Assembly: GCA_047632755.1 (NCBI GenBank)
Contig: JBLIDT010000004.1
Location: 62,001-126,000, forward strand
Length of the DNA stretch: 64,000 bases
Reading direction: 5' to 3'
Source: JAKVAV01 sp047632755
GTDB lineage: Bacteria; Bacteroidota; Bacteroidia; Flavobacteriales_D; Cryomorphaceae
Below are positions 24,649 through 34,103 of this stretch, piece by piece (the stretch's first letter is position 1; each line of letters begins with the position of its first letter). Below the pieces are notes generated by a model. It worked only from the letters and a program-made list of their open reading frames with translations, did no database searches and was not told where the DNA came from. Both the position numbers and the translations under genes were made by a program.

Positions 24649-25263
24649 ATGGAAGCAGTAAATATTTTCGTCAAGTCGATTTTCATCGACAACATGATTT
24701 TCGCATACTTCCTGGGTATGTGTTCTTACCTAGCCGTATCCAAAACGGTGAAGACCGCAGTAGGACTGGGTGCCGCAGTTATTTTTGTGCTCGGAATTAC
24801 CGTTCCGATCAACTACTTGCTAGAGAATTTTGTTCTCATGGAAGGCGCTCTCACTTGGGTTGATCCTTCTTTTGCAACGGTTGATTTGAGCTTCTTGAGC
24901 TTTATCATGTTCATCGCAGTTATCGCCTCTATGGTTCAGCTCGTTGAGATGATCGTAGAGAAATTTGCTCCTGCACTTTACGGCGCACTTGGTATCTTCT
25001 TGCCACTTATCGCTGTAAACTGTTCCATTCTCGGAGGTGCACTTTTCATGCAAGAGCGTCAATACACAAACATTGGCGACGCTACGGTGTTTGGTTTAGG
25101 AAGTGGAGTTGGTTGGTTTTTGGCCATTGTAGCTATTGCTGCAATTCGTGAGAAGATTCGTTATTCAAACGTACCTGCGCCGCTAAGAGGACTTGGAATT
25201 ACTTTCATCATTACAGGTCTCATGGGTCTTGGCTTCATGGCCTTTATGGGGATAGAATTATAA
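24649..25263 (+). CDS. nqrE: Na+-translocating NADH:quinone reductase subunit E
   Basis: 204 residues with six helices. It is paralogous to NqrD and inserted in the opposite sense in the membrane. FAYFLGMCSYLAVSKTVKTA and LIAVNCSILGGALFMQER supply the other two Cys ligands of the intramembrane cluster. It is three bases after nqrD. SGVGWFLAIVAIAAIREKIR is typical of the family. Confidence 0.97.
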   Translation: MEAVNIFVKSIFIDNMIFAYFLGMCSYLAVSKTVKTAVGLGAAVIFVLGITVPINYLLENFVLMEGALTWVDPSFATVDLSFLSFIMFIAVIASMVQLVEMIVEKFAPALYGALGIFLPLIAVNCSILGGALFMQERQYTNIGDATVFGLGSGVGWFLAIVAIAAIREKIRYSNVPAPLRGLGITFIITGLMGLGFMAFMGIEL

Positions 25264-25284
25264 ACAGATTAGAAAAGAAGGAAG

Positions 25285-26580
25285 ATGAGTGTAACTATCA
25301 TAGCATCAATTGCCGTTTTTTTAGTGGTTATTTTGCTGTTGGTGAGTGTTTTGCTTTTTGCAAAGTCAAAACTATCACCTTCGGGATTGGTATCGATTGA
25401 GATCAATGGTGAGAAAACCATTCAAGTGGAGGCCGGGAACACTTTACTTTCTACGCTAAGTGAAGCGAAGATATTTCTTCCTTCTGCTTGTGGTGGCGGT
25501 GGAACTTGTGCCATGTGCAAGTGCCAAGTCAATGAAGGTGGTGGGGAACTATTGCCGACAGAAGCTCCATATTTTTCTAGAAAAGAAGCTGCAGAACAAT
25601 GGCGTTTGGGCTGTCAGGTGAAAGTGAAGCAAGACATGAAAATCCATGTTCCCGAAGAGATTTTTGGAATTAAGAAGTGGGAATGTGAAGTGGTTTCGAA
25701 TTACAACGTTGCTTCATTCATTAAGGAATTTGTGGTTCGCTTGCCTGAAGGAGAGCACCTCGACTTCGAAGCAGGTGGATACATTCAAGTAGATGTACCG
25801 CCAATTGAAGTCAATTTCAAAGACATGGATATCACCTCTCATCCTGAATTGGGTCGCGCTCCAGATGACTTTCAAGGAGAGTGGGATAAATTCGGACTTT
25901 GGGACTTGAAGATGAAGAATCCAGAAACGATCTTCAGAGCATACTCAATGGCCAATCACCCAGCAGAAGGAAATATAGTGATGCTGAACATTCGTATCGC
26001 TACTCCTCCATGGGATAGAGAGAAAAATAAGTGGATGGATGTGAATCCAGGTATTTGTTCGTCTTACGTATTTGGCTGCAAGCCTGGAGATAAAGTGACT
26101 ATTTCAGGCCCTTACGGTGAATTCTTCATCAAAGAGACTGGATCTGAAATGCTTTACATTGGTGGTGGTGCCGGAATGGCGCCAATGAGATCGCACCTTT
26201 TTCACCTCTTCCACACGTTGAAGACAGACCGAAAGGTTTCTTACTGGTACGGTGGACGTTCGAAGCGTGAGCTTTTCTACTTGGATCATTTCCAAGAAAT
26301 AGAAAAGCAGTTCCCGAATTTCGATTTCCATGTTGTATTGTCAGAACCTGTTCCTGAAGACAACTGGAAAGAGAAAAAGAGTATGGATGACGAGGGCGAT
26401 GGATTCACAGGTTATGTTCACCAAGCGGTGATAGACAATTACCTCAATCACCATGAAGCGCCTGAAGACATTGAATTTTACTTCTGTGGGCCTCCATTGA
26501 TGAACGCTGCCGTTCTCAAAATGGTAGACGATTGGGGAGTGCCACCAGAGAATGTTGCATTCGATGATTTTGGAGGATAA
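25285..26580 (+). CDS. nqrF: Na+-translocating NADH:quinone reductase subunit F
   Basis: 431 residues. One N-terminal helix is followed by a 2Fe-2S ferredoxin domain with Cys ligands in SACGGGGTCAMCKC and LGCQVKV. An FAD domain then follows (FRAYSMANHP), and an NADH domain with YIGGGAGMAPMRSHLFHLF and the C-terminal FYFCGPPLMNAAVLKMVDDW GV. It is the electron-entry subunit that oxidises NADH. Last gene of the operon, followed by a terminator. Confidence 0.97.
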   Translation: MSVTIIASIAVFLVVILLLVSVLLFAKSKLSPSGLVSIEINGEKTIQVEAGNTLLSTLSEAKIFLPSACGGGGTCAMCKCQVNEGGGELLPTEAPYFSRKEAAEQWRLGCQVKVKQDMKIHVPEEIFGIKKWECEVVSNYNVASFIKEFVVRLPEGEHLDFEAGGYIQVDVPPIEVNFKDMDITSHPELGRAPDDFQGEWDKFGLWDLKMKNPETIFRAYSMANHPAEGNIVMLNIRIATPPWDREKNKWMDVNPGICSSYVFGCKPGDKVTISGPYGEFFIKETGSEMLYIGGGAGMAPMRSHLFHLFHTLKTDRKVSYWYGGRSKRELFYLDHFQEIEKQFPNFDFHVVLSEPVPEDNWKEKKSMDDEGDGFTGYVHQAVIDNYLNHHEAPEDIEFYFCGPPLMNAAVLKMVDDWGVPPENVAFDDFGG

Positions 26581-26601
26581 ACGATAATGAATTTCGATAC
26601 T

Positions 26602-26630
26602 AAAAACCCCGCCATTGGCGGGGTTTTTTT
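26602..26630 (+). terminator. Intrinsic terminator of the nqr operon
   Basis: AAAAACCCCGCC, an ATT loop and GGCGGGGTTTTTTT (stem centred on 26615) form a GC-rich hairpin with a T-run, 21 bases after the nqrF stop. Confidence 0.95.
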
Positions 26631-26687
26631 ATGCTCGAGATATTGTTTTAAGTAATTTGTGTTAAGTCTAGGTTTTGAAGGGCCTAG

Positions 26688-27176
26688 CTAATCCCTGCTA
26701 TGAGCTTTCCCTAAAGCATCATTCAAGGCTTCTGGATCTGTTGACCCAATGAAATAGCTTCTGCCATTGCATGTTGTGATAGAAACACCGTTTCTACCCG
26801 TTAGCGTAAACCTTTTCTCAAACCAAGAATTGAAATTTTTCGTGGTGTTGATGGTAAAAGGGTCAGTTTCTTCAATTCGATAAGAGGCCACGTCTGAGTG
26901 TGGAATCTTCACCTTAGATCGATAAAATGGAGATAAATGGACATTGATGCATTTTGAGGTAACTCTGGTTTTGAGCTTTATACTGGCGATTACAAAAATG
27001 ATTAAACCTACAGCCAAGACTGCTAGGCTTACCCCAGAAAGGCTGAGCAGACTATCAGACTCCTTCATTTTATCAAAGAATCCAAGCAACGAGAGTAGGA
27101 ATACCAAGACGATGGCACCGATCCAGTATACCTTTCCTTTAATGTCTACTGTTTCCTTAAAGTATTTTTTTGACAT
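26688..27176 (-). CDS. Hypothetical membrane protein with a PH-like domain
   Basis: 162 residues: two N-terminal transmembrane helices (WIGAIVLVFLLSLLGFF and LAVLAVGLIIFVIASI), then about 90 residues of beta-strands. Those include INVHLSPFYRSKVKIPHSDV ASYRIEE, RFTLTGRNGVSITTCNG and RSYFIGSTDPEALNDAL. This is the layout of bacterial PH-domain membrane proteins (YcxB/YdbT-like). The IGSTDPEAL turn before the last helix is typical of them. The function is unknown. It is transcribed alone. Confidence 0.5.
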   Translation of the reverse strand: MSKKYFKETVDIKGKVYWIGAIVLVFLLSLLGFFDKMKESDSLLSLSGVSLAVLAVGLIIFVIASIKLKTRVTSKCINVHLSPFYRSKVKIPHSDVASYRIEETDPFTINTTKNFNSWFEKRFTLTGRNGVSITTCNGRSYFIGSTDPEALNDALGKAHSRD

Positions 27177-27325
27177 AACTTTCAGATAATATTAACTTAA
27201 CATAAAGGTAACATTACGAATTGAAATAACAAAGGTTCGTTGAAGTGGCTAGGCGACGGGTGAAATGATTCAGTAAACGCTTTGACTACCAGTGGTCTAA
27301 GAGGTGAAATTCACCTACGTACATC

Positions 27326-28204
27326 TTACTCCAAGATGATTCTGTGAGAGGAAACAAAACTCTCGAAATGGATGCGCAGAATGAATAAGCCGCTTTTTAG
27401 TTCTTTTAAGTCTAGCCTCGATAAGTTTTGTAGTTCGGCACTCTTTTTAGAAAGCACAAGCTTTCCTTGTTGGTCTATGCATTCAATCGCATAGGATTCA
27501 TTGAGACCTTCAATCTCTATGAATCCATTGGAGGGGTTGGGATAAATTGAGATTTCACTTTCGGGATTTTCTGTAGTGAGCAGGGAACAGTTCAATTCCC
27601 CTTGATCATGGTCGAAAACAAATTCATCTTCTATTCTCACACATTCCTGAAGGATGTAGTACCCTGAAACATTTGGAGTGATTTCCCAAAATAGACCACG
27701 ATCGCTTCCAACTCCTTCGATCCATCTGCCGATACCAAGGTGAATGACTTTTCGTGTAATTCCATTGAAGTCTTCATAAGTGACATCTTCTACGAGCAAA
27801 TTCGGTTTCCATCCGCCCGCAAATACTTGTACTTGGTCTCCGATCTCAAGTGTGAAATCAAAGAGTAGCACTTCTTGATCTTGGTACCAAGGAACAAAAT
27901 ATACCTTGCCAGAATCTTCTCTGAGGGCTCCAACATAATTTGTGGATGGTGTTTAATCGCAGGTTAAACATAAAAAAGGTAAGCCGCCTGAAATGATTTG
28001 GGTCATTGAAATGTCGTTTATCAGTGTGTCCTCGTCCGTATTGTATTCATAAGATCCGTAGAATAAACAATTCTCAAATTGATCATTACATTGATAATAA
28101 CCATTAAGCCAAGACGTATTTTCTTGAGGAAAAGGAATGTATTCCTGCGATTTTGTGCTCACCGTTAAAGCAAGAAAAATAAGAGAGGTTAAGAAGTGTT
28201 TCAT
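27326..28204 (-). pseudogene. T9SS-sorted exported protein interrupted by one in-frame stop
   Basis: The frame starts at ATG 28204 (HFLTSLIFLALTVSTKSQ signal peptide) and reads 83 residues to TAA at 27953-27955. It then continues open in the same frame for 208 more codons to 27326, with no shift. Directly after the stop come TPSTNYVGALREDSGKVYFV PWYQDQEVLLFDF, a sequence block shared by many Bacteroidota exported proteins, and LEIGDQVQVFAGG. The C-terminus is a type-A sorting domain (SIYPNPSNGFIEIEGLNES, GLFILRIHFES). Without the stop the protein would have about 292 residues. A nonsense mutation is more likely than two genes, because the second part has neither a signal peptide nor a start near the break. 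Confidence 0.75.
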
Positions 28205-28381
28205 AGTTGATTGGTCTATCATTTAAAAGCAAGAGTTCACACTTATGCCCTTCAATGTAACTAGAAATCAACAGAATTTGACTGTTCGTGAAAATTCTAA
28301 ACAAAGAGATCTTGGAGGCTCAACGGCTAACTTTAACGTATCTACATTGTTTTTCATTGGCCGGTACGAGGTGTTGGTTTC

Positions 28382-29494
28382 TTATCCTTTACGCTTCCGA
28401 TTGCGCTCGTAATCGCTAAAGATCCATTCACCCAATCCTCCCAGTCCGGTGTAAATGGCTTTGCCATTATTCGCCTCCGTAAACTCTTCCACAAACTGCT
28501 GCAAGTAGGGATCTTGAGCAATCATAAAAGTGGTGATCGGAACGTTTGTTTTACGGCACTCAGAGGCCAAGTTGAGGCATTTGTTGACGATTACGGGGTC
28601 TAGCCCAAAGCTGTTTTTGTAATACCCGTCATTTGTCTTTAAGCAAGAAGGCTTCCCGTCGGTAATCATAAAGATCTGCTTATTGTTGTTCTTGCGTCGG
28701 CGCAGGAGATCCATCGCCAATTGCAATCCAGCGACGGTATTGGTGTGGTAAGGGCCCACTTTTAGATAGGGTAGATCTCTGACGCTGATTTGCCAGGCGT
28801 CGTTTCCAAAAACAATAATGTCCAAGGTATCTTTCGGATATCGAGTGCTGATATACTCGGCCAGCGCCATGCTTACTTTTTTGGCAGGAGTAATTCTATC
28901 TTCTCCATAGAGAATCATGGAATGGGAAATATCGATCATAAGCACGGTAGAGGCAGAAGCCTTCAACTCTGTCTCCCGAATCTCCAAATCTTGCTCGTGC
29001 AGACTGAAATCTCCTCCTGCCGATCTTATTTGTGCATTTCGGATGCTATCGGTAAAGTCGATTTGATCGGCTCGGTCTCCAAACTGAAAGGGTCGTCGAT
29101 CTCCTGTCGTTTCATCTCCGCCACCTGCCTGTCCAGTTCGGTGGCCACCAGTAGCACTCTTTTTCATTTTACCGAAAATCTGCTCCATGGCGTTTTTGCG
29201 AATGGCTTGTTCCGTTTTCGCGGAAATGCTGCTGCCGTCGCCATTCCCTTCTCCGTCACCATCGCCGCCTTCTTGCAAGTACCCTTTTGCAAAGAGATCT
29301 TCTATGAAATCGTCTATCGTGTAATTCTCGTCGGTGAGCGTATGCTCCTTATCCAGCTCTCGAAGCCAGTCCAATGCTTCGTCCACATCACCTGAGGTGT
29401 AAGTGATGAGTTCTAAGAAGATTTCGAGTAATCGCTCAAAAGGAGAGCGTTTATCTAGTTCGGGAATATATTCTCTAAAAAGGAATCCTTGCAT
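28382..29494 (-). CDS. von Willebrand factor A domain protein
   Basis: 370 residues. The N-terminal ~90 residues are helical and acidic, a Gly/Asp-rich linker follows (GGDGDGEGNGDGS), and then a helical segment. From about residue 185 a VWA domain has a complete MIDAS: D-I-S-H-S in VLMIDISHSMILYGEDR, Thr in YHTNTVAGL and Asp in IFMITDGKPS. In Bacteroidota such cytoplasmic VWA proteins usually sit next to a MoxR/ChlI-type AAA+ ATPase and are thought to act with it. No such gene is adjacent here. There is no signal peptide, so it is cytoplasmic. Confidence 0.85.
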   Translation of the reverse strand: MQGFLFREYIPELDKRSPFERLLEIFLELITYTSGDVDEALDWLRELDKEHTLTDENYTIDDFIEDLFAKGYLQEGGDGDGEGNGDGSSISAKTEQAIRKNAMEQIFGKMKKSATGGHRTGQAGGGDETTGDRRPFQFGDRADQIDFTDSIRNAQIRSAGGDFSLHEQDLEIRETELKASASTVLMIDISHSMILYGEDRITPAKKVSMALAEYISTRYPKDTLDIIVFGNDAWQISVRDLPYLKVGPYHTNTVAGLQLAMDLLRRRKNNNKQIFMITDGKPSCLKTNDGYYKNSFGLDPVIVNKCLNLASECRKTNVPITTFMIAQDPYLQQFVEEFTEANNGKAIYTGLGGLGEWIFSDYERNRKRKG

Positions 29495-29551
29495 AACCTA
29501 AAGGTAAATAACCATCCGTACAACCACTGAGCCGTTCACCTTGTTTTTGTC

Positions 29552-29580
29552 TTGGGCGAAAGAATGAATTTTTACTTTTG
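29552..29580 (+). promoter_or_regulatory. Promoter of the MscS-family channel gene
   Basis: TTG (29552-29554), an 18-base spacer and a perfect TACTTTTG (29573-29580). Only five bases lie between it and the ATG at 29586. Confidence 0.6.
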
Positions 29581-29585
29581 TCTCT

Positions 29586-30872
29586 ATGCAGGCAGAAACT
29601 AATTTCGCAGAATTTATTGAGGTATGGCTCCACGAGAGTATGGGTGTGGACTTAGCTATGACGCAACTGTTCAAGATGGTCCTCCTATTCGTCATTATGG
29701 TTCTTGCGGCCGTCATTTTGTGGTGGATTGGTCAACAAATCATCAATCGGGTGCTGGAAAGAGTTATTCGCAAAACCAGCACAGACTGGGATGATATTTT
29801 GTTGGAGCAAGGTGTATTCCGAAAGCTAGGGCATATCGTCCCCGCTTCGGTGGTAAGTGAACTTACCCCGATTGTTTTCAGCGACTACCCTGGGGTAATT
29901 CCTGCTATCGAGCAAGTCACCGATGCCTTTGTGATGCTCATCATTATTCGAATCATAGTCGCTTTCATCAGCGCCATGTCCATATTCCTGCATCGCTCTC
30001 CAAAGTTCAAAGACAAGCCCATCGCCAGTTTTACCCAGCTGGCCAAAATCATCGTTTGGTCTATTGGAGGAATAGCTCTTTTTGGAATCGTTATTGGAAA
30101 AAACCCCATTACCATTTTTACTGCATTGGGTGCTGTTTCGGCAGTTTTGATTTTGGTCTTCAAGGATACGATCTTAGGTTTTATGGCTAGTATCCAATTG
30201 ACCATAAACGATATGGTACGCATTGGTGACTGGGTCTCTGTTCCCCAATACGGCGCCGATGGGGATGTGATTGAAATCAACCTGACTACCGTCAAAGTAG
30301 CCAATTGGGACAAGACCATTTCCACTGTACCTACCTACTCATTCGTATCTGACAGCTTTAAGAATTGGCGCGGTATGGAAGAAAGTGGCGGCCGCAGAAT
30401 AAAGAGGGCTGTTTATCTGAAAATATCAAAAGTAAAGTTCTGTGATCAAGAGATGTTGGATCGGTTTTCGAAAATGGCATTGGTCAAAGACTACATTGCC
30501 CAAAGGCAAAAAGAAATTGACACCTATAATTCTGAAAATCTCATCGATACCAAGTCCTCGGTTGTCAATGGCAGGAGGATGACCAATATCGGGATACTGC
30601 GAGCCTACATCCTCAATTACATCAAGCAAAATCCCGATATCAATCAGGATATGACCTGTATGGTGAGGCAGATGGAAGCCTCTGAGAAGGGAGTTCCATT
30701 GGAAGTGTATTGCTTTTCAGCCATTCAGGCTTGGGTAGATTATGAACGAATCCAGTCAGATATGTTTGATCACATCATGGCGGCGGTTCATCAATTTGAT
30801 TTGGAGATTTTTGAAAACCCTGCTGGATCTGATTGGCATCAAATGAATCTAAAACAACCTACACATGACTAA
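29586..30872 (+). CDS. Mechanosensitive channel, MscS family (YbdG-like)
   Basis: 428 residues, near the length of E. coli YbdG/MscM (415). Three to five N-terminal helices lead to the pore-lining segment IFTALGAVSAVLILVFKDTI LGFMASIQLT, followed by the beta domain NDMVRIGDWVSVPQYGADGD and VIEINLTTVKVANWDKTIST. The inserted C-terminal region (TYSFVSDSFKNWRGMEESGG) is characteristic of the YbdG branch. It protects cells against hypo-osmotic shock. The gene overlaps the following AIM24-like gene by eight bases. Confidence 0.9.
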   Translation: MQAETNFAEFIEVWLHESMGVDLAMTQLFKMVLLFVIMVLAAVILWWIGQQIINRVLERVIRKTSTDWDDILLEQGVFRKLGHIVPASVVSELTPIVFSDYPGVIPAIEQVTDAFVMLIIIRIIVAFISAMSIFLHRSPKFKDKPIASFTQLAKIIVWSIGGIALFGIVIGKNPITIFTALGAVSAVLILVFKDTILGFMASIQLTINDMVRIGDWVSVPQYGADGDVIEINLTTVKVANWDKTISTVPTYSFVSDSFKNWRGMEESGGRRIKRAVYLKISKVKFCDQEMLDRFSKMALVKDYIAQRQKEIDTYNSENLIDTKSSVVNGRRMTNIGILRAYILNYIKQNPDINQDMTCMVRQMEASEKGVPLEVYCFSAIQAWVDYERIQSDMFDHIMAAVHQFDLEIFENPAGSDWHQMNLKQPTHD

Positions 30873-31665
30873 TCACGAAGTAGATTACAAAATCATTGGT
30901 GAAGAATTGCAATGTGTCCAAGTAGAATTGGATTCACAAGAAGCAGTTGTAGCTGAAGCTGGCTCGCTTATGTTCATGGATGATACCATAGAAATGCGCA
31001 CCATATTTGGCGACGGTTCCAATCAGGATCAAGGCATTTTCAACAAGTTTTTGTCTGCAGGAAAACGCGTGTTGACAGGCGAGAGCCTTTTTCTAACATC
31101 ATACACTAACCAAGGCTTTGGAAAAAGACACGTTACTTTTGCAGCTCCTTATCCTGGCAAGGTCATCCCTTTTGATTTAACTCGTTTCCAGGGAAAAATT
31201 ATTTGCCAAAAAGAAGCCTTCCTCTGCGCAGCAAAAGGGGTTTCCGTAGGAATCGAATTCCAAAAAAGAATTGGTGTTGGGCTTTTCGGTGGAGAAGGTT
31301 TTATCATGCAAAAGCTTGAAGGTGATGGCATGGCCTTCGTGCATGCGGGAGGAACCATTATTGAAAGGGATCTTTCGGCAACCGACGTCTTGCGAGTGGA
31401 CACAGGGTGTTTGGCGGCCTTTACCCAAACGGTCGATTACAATATCGAAATGGTGAAGGGTGTTCGCAACGCCTTTTTTGGTGGTGAGGGATTATTCTTA
31501 GCTACTCTTCGCGGGCCAGGAAAGGTTTGGATCCAAAGTATGCCCTTCAGTCGATTGGCAGATAAAATCATCAGTGCTGCGCCAAAAATGGGCGGCAAAC
31601 GAAAAGGTGAAGGAAGTATCCTTGGCGGATTGGGCGGTTTATTGGATGGCGATAATCGGATCTAA
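30865..31665 (+). CDS. TIGR00266 / AIM24 family protein
   Basis: 266 residues of mostly beta structure with the family's repeated G-x-G-x-x features: AVVAEAGSLMFMDDTIEMRT, SAGKRVLTGESLFLTSYTNQ and GGEGFIMQKLEGDGMAFVHA GG, then GLFLATLRGPGKVWIQSMPF. The C-terminus is Gly-rich (GEGSILGGLGGLLDG). The double-psi-like fold is known from structures, but the role is not. It is translationally coupled to the MscS channel, which suggests a membrane-related function. It converges on the M28 peptidase with a four-base overlap. Confidence 0.87.
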   Translation: MTNHEVDYKIIGEELQCVQVELDSQEAVVAEAGSLMFMDDTIEMRTIFGDGSNQDQGIFNKFLSAGKRVLTGESLFLTSYTNQGFGKRHVTFAAPYPGKVIPFDLTRFQGKIICQKEAFLCAAKGVSVGIEFQKRIGVGLFGGEGFIMQKLEGDGMAFVHAGGTIIERDLSATDVLRVDTGCLAAFTQTVDYNIEMVKGVRNAFFGGEGLFLATLRGPGKVWIQSMPFSRLADKIISAAPKMGGKRKGEGSILGGLGGLLDGDNRI

Positions 31666-33080
31666 GGCTCCAGTTTCGTTGGCATTCCGTACTTATCAAT
31701 TAAGTAAATAAGTGAGGTCATGGTCGCCGCTCCGAGTTCGAGTTCTCGTTGGTTTACATTTTCAAAGACATCGTTCTCCGTATGGTGCACATCAAAGTAG
31801 CGCTGTGAGTCTGGAACGAAACCGATAAGTGGCGTTCCGCTTTCTTTCAATGGATTGATATCTACACCTCCGTAGCCCTTTTTGATAAAGTGAATGTTGT
31901 ACGGTTCGAATAGTGATACCCATTCGGCTAAGTAATCTATTTCGGCAGATGAGGCGTCGACCGTAAATCCTCTTGGCGTATATCCGCCGCGGTCGCTCTC
32001 CATTGCGGCTAAGTGTTTGTCTCCTCTTTCACGGCTGTATTCGGCGTAAGCCCTTCCACCTCGGGCACCGTTTTCTTCGTTCATAAAGAAGACACATCTG
32101 ACGGTGTGCTCAGGTTTGATTCCAGATTCTTTAATGATCCTAAGAACTTCCAACGATTGAATAACTCCCGCGCCGTCATCGTGGGCACCTTCGCCTACAT
32201 CCCAACTGTCTAAGTGACCGCCGATGGTGATCACTTCATTGGGATACTTGGAACCAGTTATCTCAGCCACCACATTGTGGGATTCCACATCGGGATGAAA
32301 GGCACAATTGGCTTCCATGGCGATTCGAGCTGAGCCATTTTTTTCCAAATGTTGAGAGAGGGTATAGGATGCATTTGTGCTCAAGGCAAATGATGGAATG
32401 CTGTCGGTTTCTCCTGAATAGTACATTACTCCCGTGTGAGGAAAGTCATCTGCTCGCAATCCCAGCGATCTCATCACAAAACCTATGGCTCCTTTTTCGG
32501 CTGCTACCGAAGGGCCCCTGACGCGCCCACCCGAGCAGCCGCTGTAAGCGCTGAAAGTGCTGATGAGTTTGGCGTTCATGCCTTGATTTAGAAAAACAAT
32601 TTTTCCTTCGAGTGAACCTTCAGGAGCATTTTTCAATGCTTGCATAGTTTCAAACTCTATCACTTCCGCCTCAAGCGGGCCACCAGTTCCTACACTGAAT
32701 CCTAGAGCCAATACTTTCAGAGGTGTTCGGTCGGGGAGGAGGTAGCAAGTCTCAGATTCACCTCGCGTCCATTTTTGAACCATCACGGGCTCTAGCCAAA
32801 CTTTATCAAACCCGTATGATTCCATTTTGGCCTGAGACCATTGAACAGCCTTTTCTGCACTTTCGCTACCGCTCAGTCGATTTCCTACATCTTTGCAAAG
32901 CTGTCTGAGGTTCTCATAGGCATGGCCTTCAGTGAGGGCCATATCATAGATTCCTCTCATCGCTAGGCTATCCGCTTGCGCAAATGTTGAGCAATTGATA
33001 AATAGGACAAAAACCAATAGTGACAATTTTAAAAGGGCACTTGGACCGGAACAAAGACGGGTACGTGAAGTTTTACTCAT
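31662..33080 (-). CDS. Exported M28 family zinc metallopeptidase
   Basis: 472 residues with a signal peptide (LLKLSLLVFVLFINCSTFAQ). A PA-like insert (about 150-240) interrupts the catalytic domain. Metal ligands are visible in order: His and Asp in GGHLDSWDVGEGAHDDGAG, the Glu pair in FFMNEENGARGGRAYAEYS, Asp in MESDRGGYTPRGF and His in VHHTENDVFENV. The layout resembles carboxypeptidase Q/plasma glutamate carboxypeptidase, a dipeptidase. It is probably periplasmic or surface-exposed. There is no T9SS tail. Confidence 0.9.
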   Translation of the reverse strand: MSKTSRTRLCSGPSALLKLSLLVFVLFINCSTFAQADSLAMRGIYDMALTEGHAYENLRQLCKDVGNRLSGSESAEKAVQWSQAKMESYGFDKVWLEPVMVQKWTRGESETCYLLPDRTPLKVLALGFSVGTGGPLEAEVIEFETMQALKNAPEGSLEGKIVFLNQGMNAKLISTFSAYSGCSGGRVRGPSVAAEKGAIGFVMRSLGLRADDFPHTGVMYYSGETDSIPSFALSTNASYTLSQHLEKNGSARIAMEANCAFHPDVESHNVVAEITGSKYPNEVITIGGHLDSWDVGEGAHDDGAGVIQSLEVLRIIKESGIKPEHTVRCVFFMNEENGARGGRAYAEYSRERGDKHLAAMESDRGGYTPRGFTVDASSAEIDYLAEWVSLFEPYNIHFIKKGYGGVDINPLKESGTPLIGFVPDSQRYFDVHHTENDVFENVNQRELELGAATMTSLIYLIDKYGMPTKLEP

Positions 33081-33096
33081 GGAATGCGAATTAACT

Positions 33097-33104
33097 TAAT
33101 TTTG
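33097..33104 (+). promoter_or_regulatory. -7 element that fixes the nitroreductase start
   Basis: TAATTTTG overlaps an in-frame GTG at 33104, so that GTG cannot be the start. The ATG at 33125 is the first usable start after the expected transcription start. Confidence 0.55.
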
Positions 33105-33124
33105 TGCGAATATTTAATGAAGAA

Positions 33125-33712
33125 ATGAGATACAACCTGAGCGAAGTAAATGAATTGATCAGAAACAGGAGAACCATTTATCCTGAACAATATACAGAGC
33201 GTGTAGTTCAGCGCGATATGCTCGAGACCATTCTTACCAATGGACTTTGGGCGCCGACTCATGGTAAAACACAACCTTGGCGCTTTAAAGTATACACGGG
33301 AGAAGGCAGGGCAGGTCTTTCTGAAAAGATGCTGAGCCTCTATAAAGCGTTGACCCCTTCTGGAGATTTTAAGGAGATCAAGTATGAAAGGATAGGGACG
33401 AGGATCGAAAAAACTTCAGCTCTAATGCTTCTATCGATGAAGCGCACCCCTGAAACAAAAATTCCTGAAATAGAAGAAATTCAAGCGGTGAGCTGTTCTG
33501 CTCAAAATATACTTCTTACGGCTGCCGCTTATGGTTTGGGTGCCTATTGGTCTTCTCCTAAGTTTTTATACACTGAGGAAGCCAACGCTTCTTTTGGCTT
33601 GGGCAAAGAAGACAAAATCTTGGGGCTTTTCTATTTCGGTTATCCTTCTGGTGAACTACCAAAAAGCCACAGGAAACCATTGGAGTTTGTAACCGAGTGG
33701 ATTGATGGGTAA
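33125..33712 (+). CDS. Nitroreductase family protein
   Basis: 195 residues from ATG 33125. The FMN-binding motif RNRRTIYPEQY lies near the N-terminus. LTNGLWAPTHGKTQPWRFKV is the usual W-A-P-S-x-x-N-x-Q-P-W region with His for Ser and Lys for Asn. The second half has VSCSAQNILLTAAAYGLGAY WSSP and FYFGYPSGELP. This is close to the YdjA/TM1586-like group that often acts on nitro compounds, quinones or, in YdjA, selenite. The substrate is unknown. Confidence 0.88.
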   Translation: MRYNLSEVNELIRNRRTIYPEQYTERVVQRDMLETILTNGLWAPTHGKTQPWRFKVYTGEGRAGLSEKMLSLYKALTPSGDFKEIKYERIGTRIEKTSALMLLSMKRTPETKIPEIEEIQAVSCSAQNILLTAAAYGLGAYWSSPKFLYTEEANASFGLGKEDKILGLFYFGYPSGELPKSHRKPLEFVTEWIDG

Positions 33713-34052
33713 GAAGCAAATCATTTACGGCAATTTTGAGCCTCACCACAAACAGAGGAATTTCACCGTTTTCTACTTTTACGCTAAAGACCATGCGGAT
33801 TACTTCGAGGCACTTTTGCTAGAAAATGAAATTCCTTTCGAGCGAGGGAGTGGCCAAGATATGGTCAGAAGGCACTTAATTGGCATTCATCGGACTTATC
33901 AGGAAAAGGCTGAAAACCTCAATGATGAGGTGGGCAATTACTACCGAAAACCGTTTCTTGGAACGAAAGGCATGCGCAATTTTGTTTTGCTCTTCACGTT
34001 AGTGGCGATAGCATTTGCTCTTGTAGGTTACTTTTTGCACCACAACGGGTAA
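33705..34052 (+). CDS. Small membrane protein, possible DUF2007-like domain
   Basis: 115 residues from ATG 33705. That ATG overlaps the nitroreductase stop by eight bases, so the genes are coupled. The N-terminal 75 residues include NFTVFYFYAKDHADYFEALL LENEIPFERGSG. This recalls the beta-alpha unit of DUF2007 (putative signal-transducing) proteins that begin by sensing an address change in a ligand. A C-terminal helix (NFVLLFTLVAIAFALVGYFL) anchors it in the membrane. The family link is tentative and the function unknown. Confidence 0.5.
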   Translation: MGKKQIIYGNFEPHHKQRNFTVFYFYAKDHADYFEALLLENEIPFERGSGQDMVRRHLIGIHRTYQEKAENLNDEVGNYYRKPFLGTKGMRNFVLLFTLVAIAFALVGYFLHHNG

Positions 34053-34103
34053 CTTGTTTTTCTGTTTGGCAGTATACGAAGCGGACTCCAATCCCCGCAA
34101 GGA

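Noticed and set aside
27326..28204. Two separate genes
   Set aside because: The second part lacks a signal peptide and a start near the break, and continues in the same frame with family-typical sequence directly after the stop.
28790..29395. 201-codon open frame opposite the VWA gene
   Set aside because: The VWA protein has a complete MIDAS on the other strand. The opposite frame is Ser/Phe-rich without any domain.
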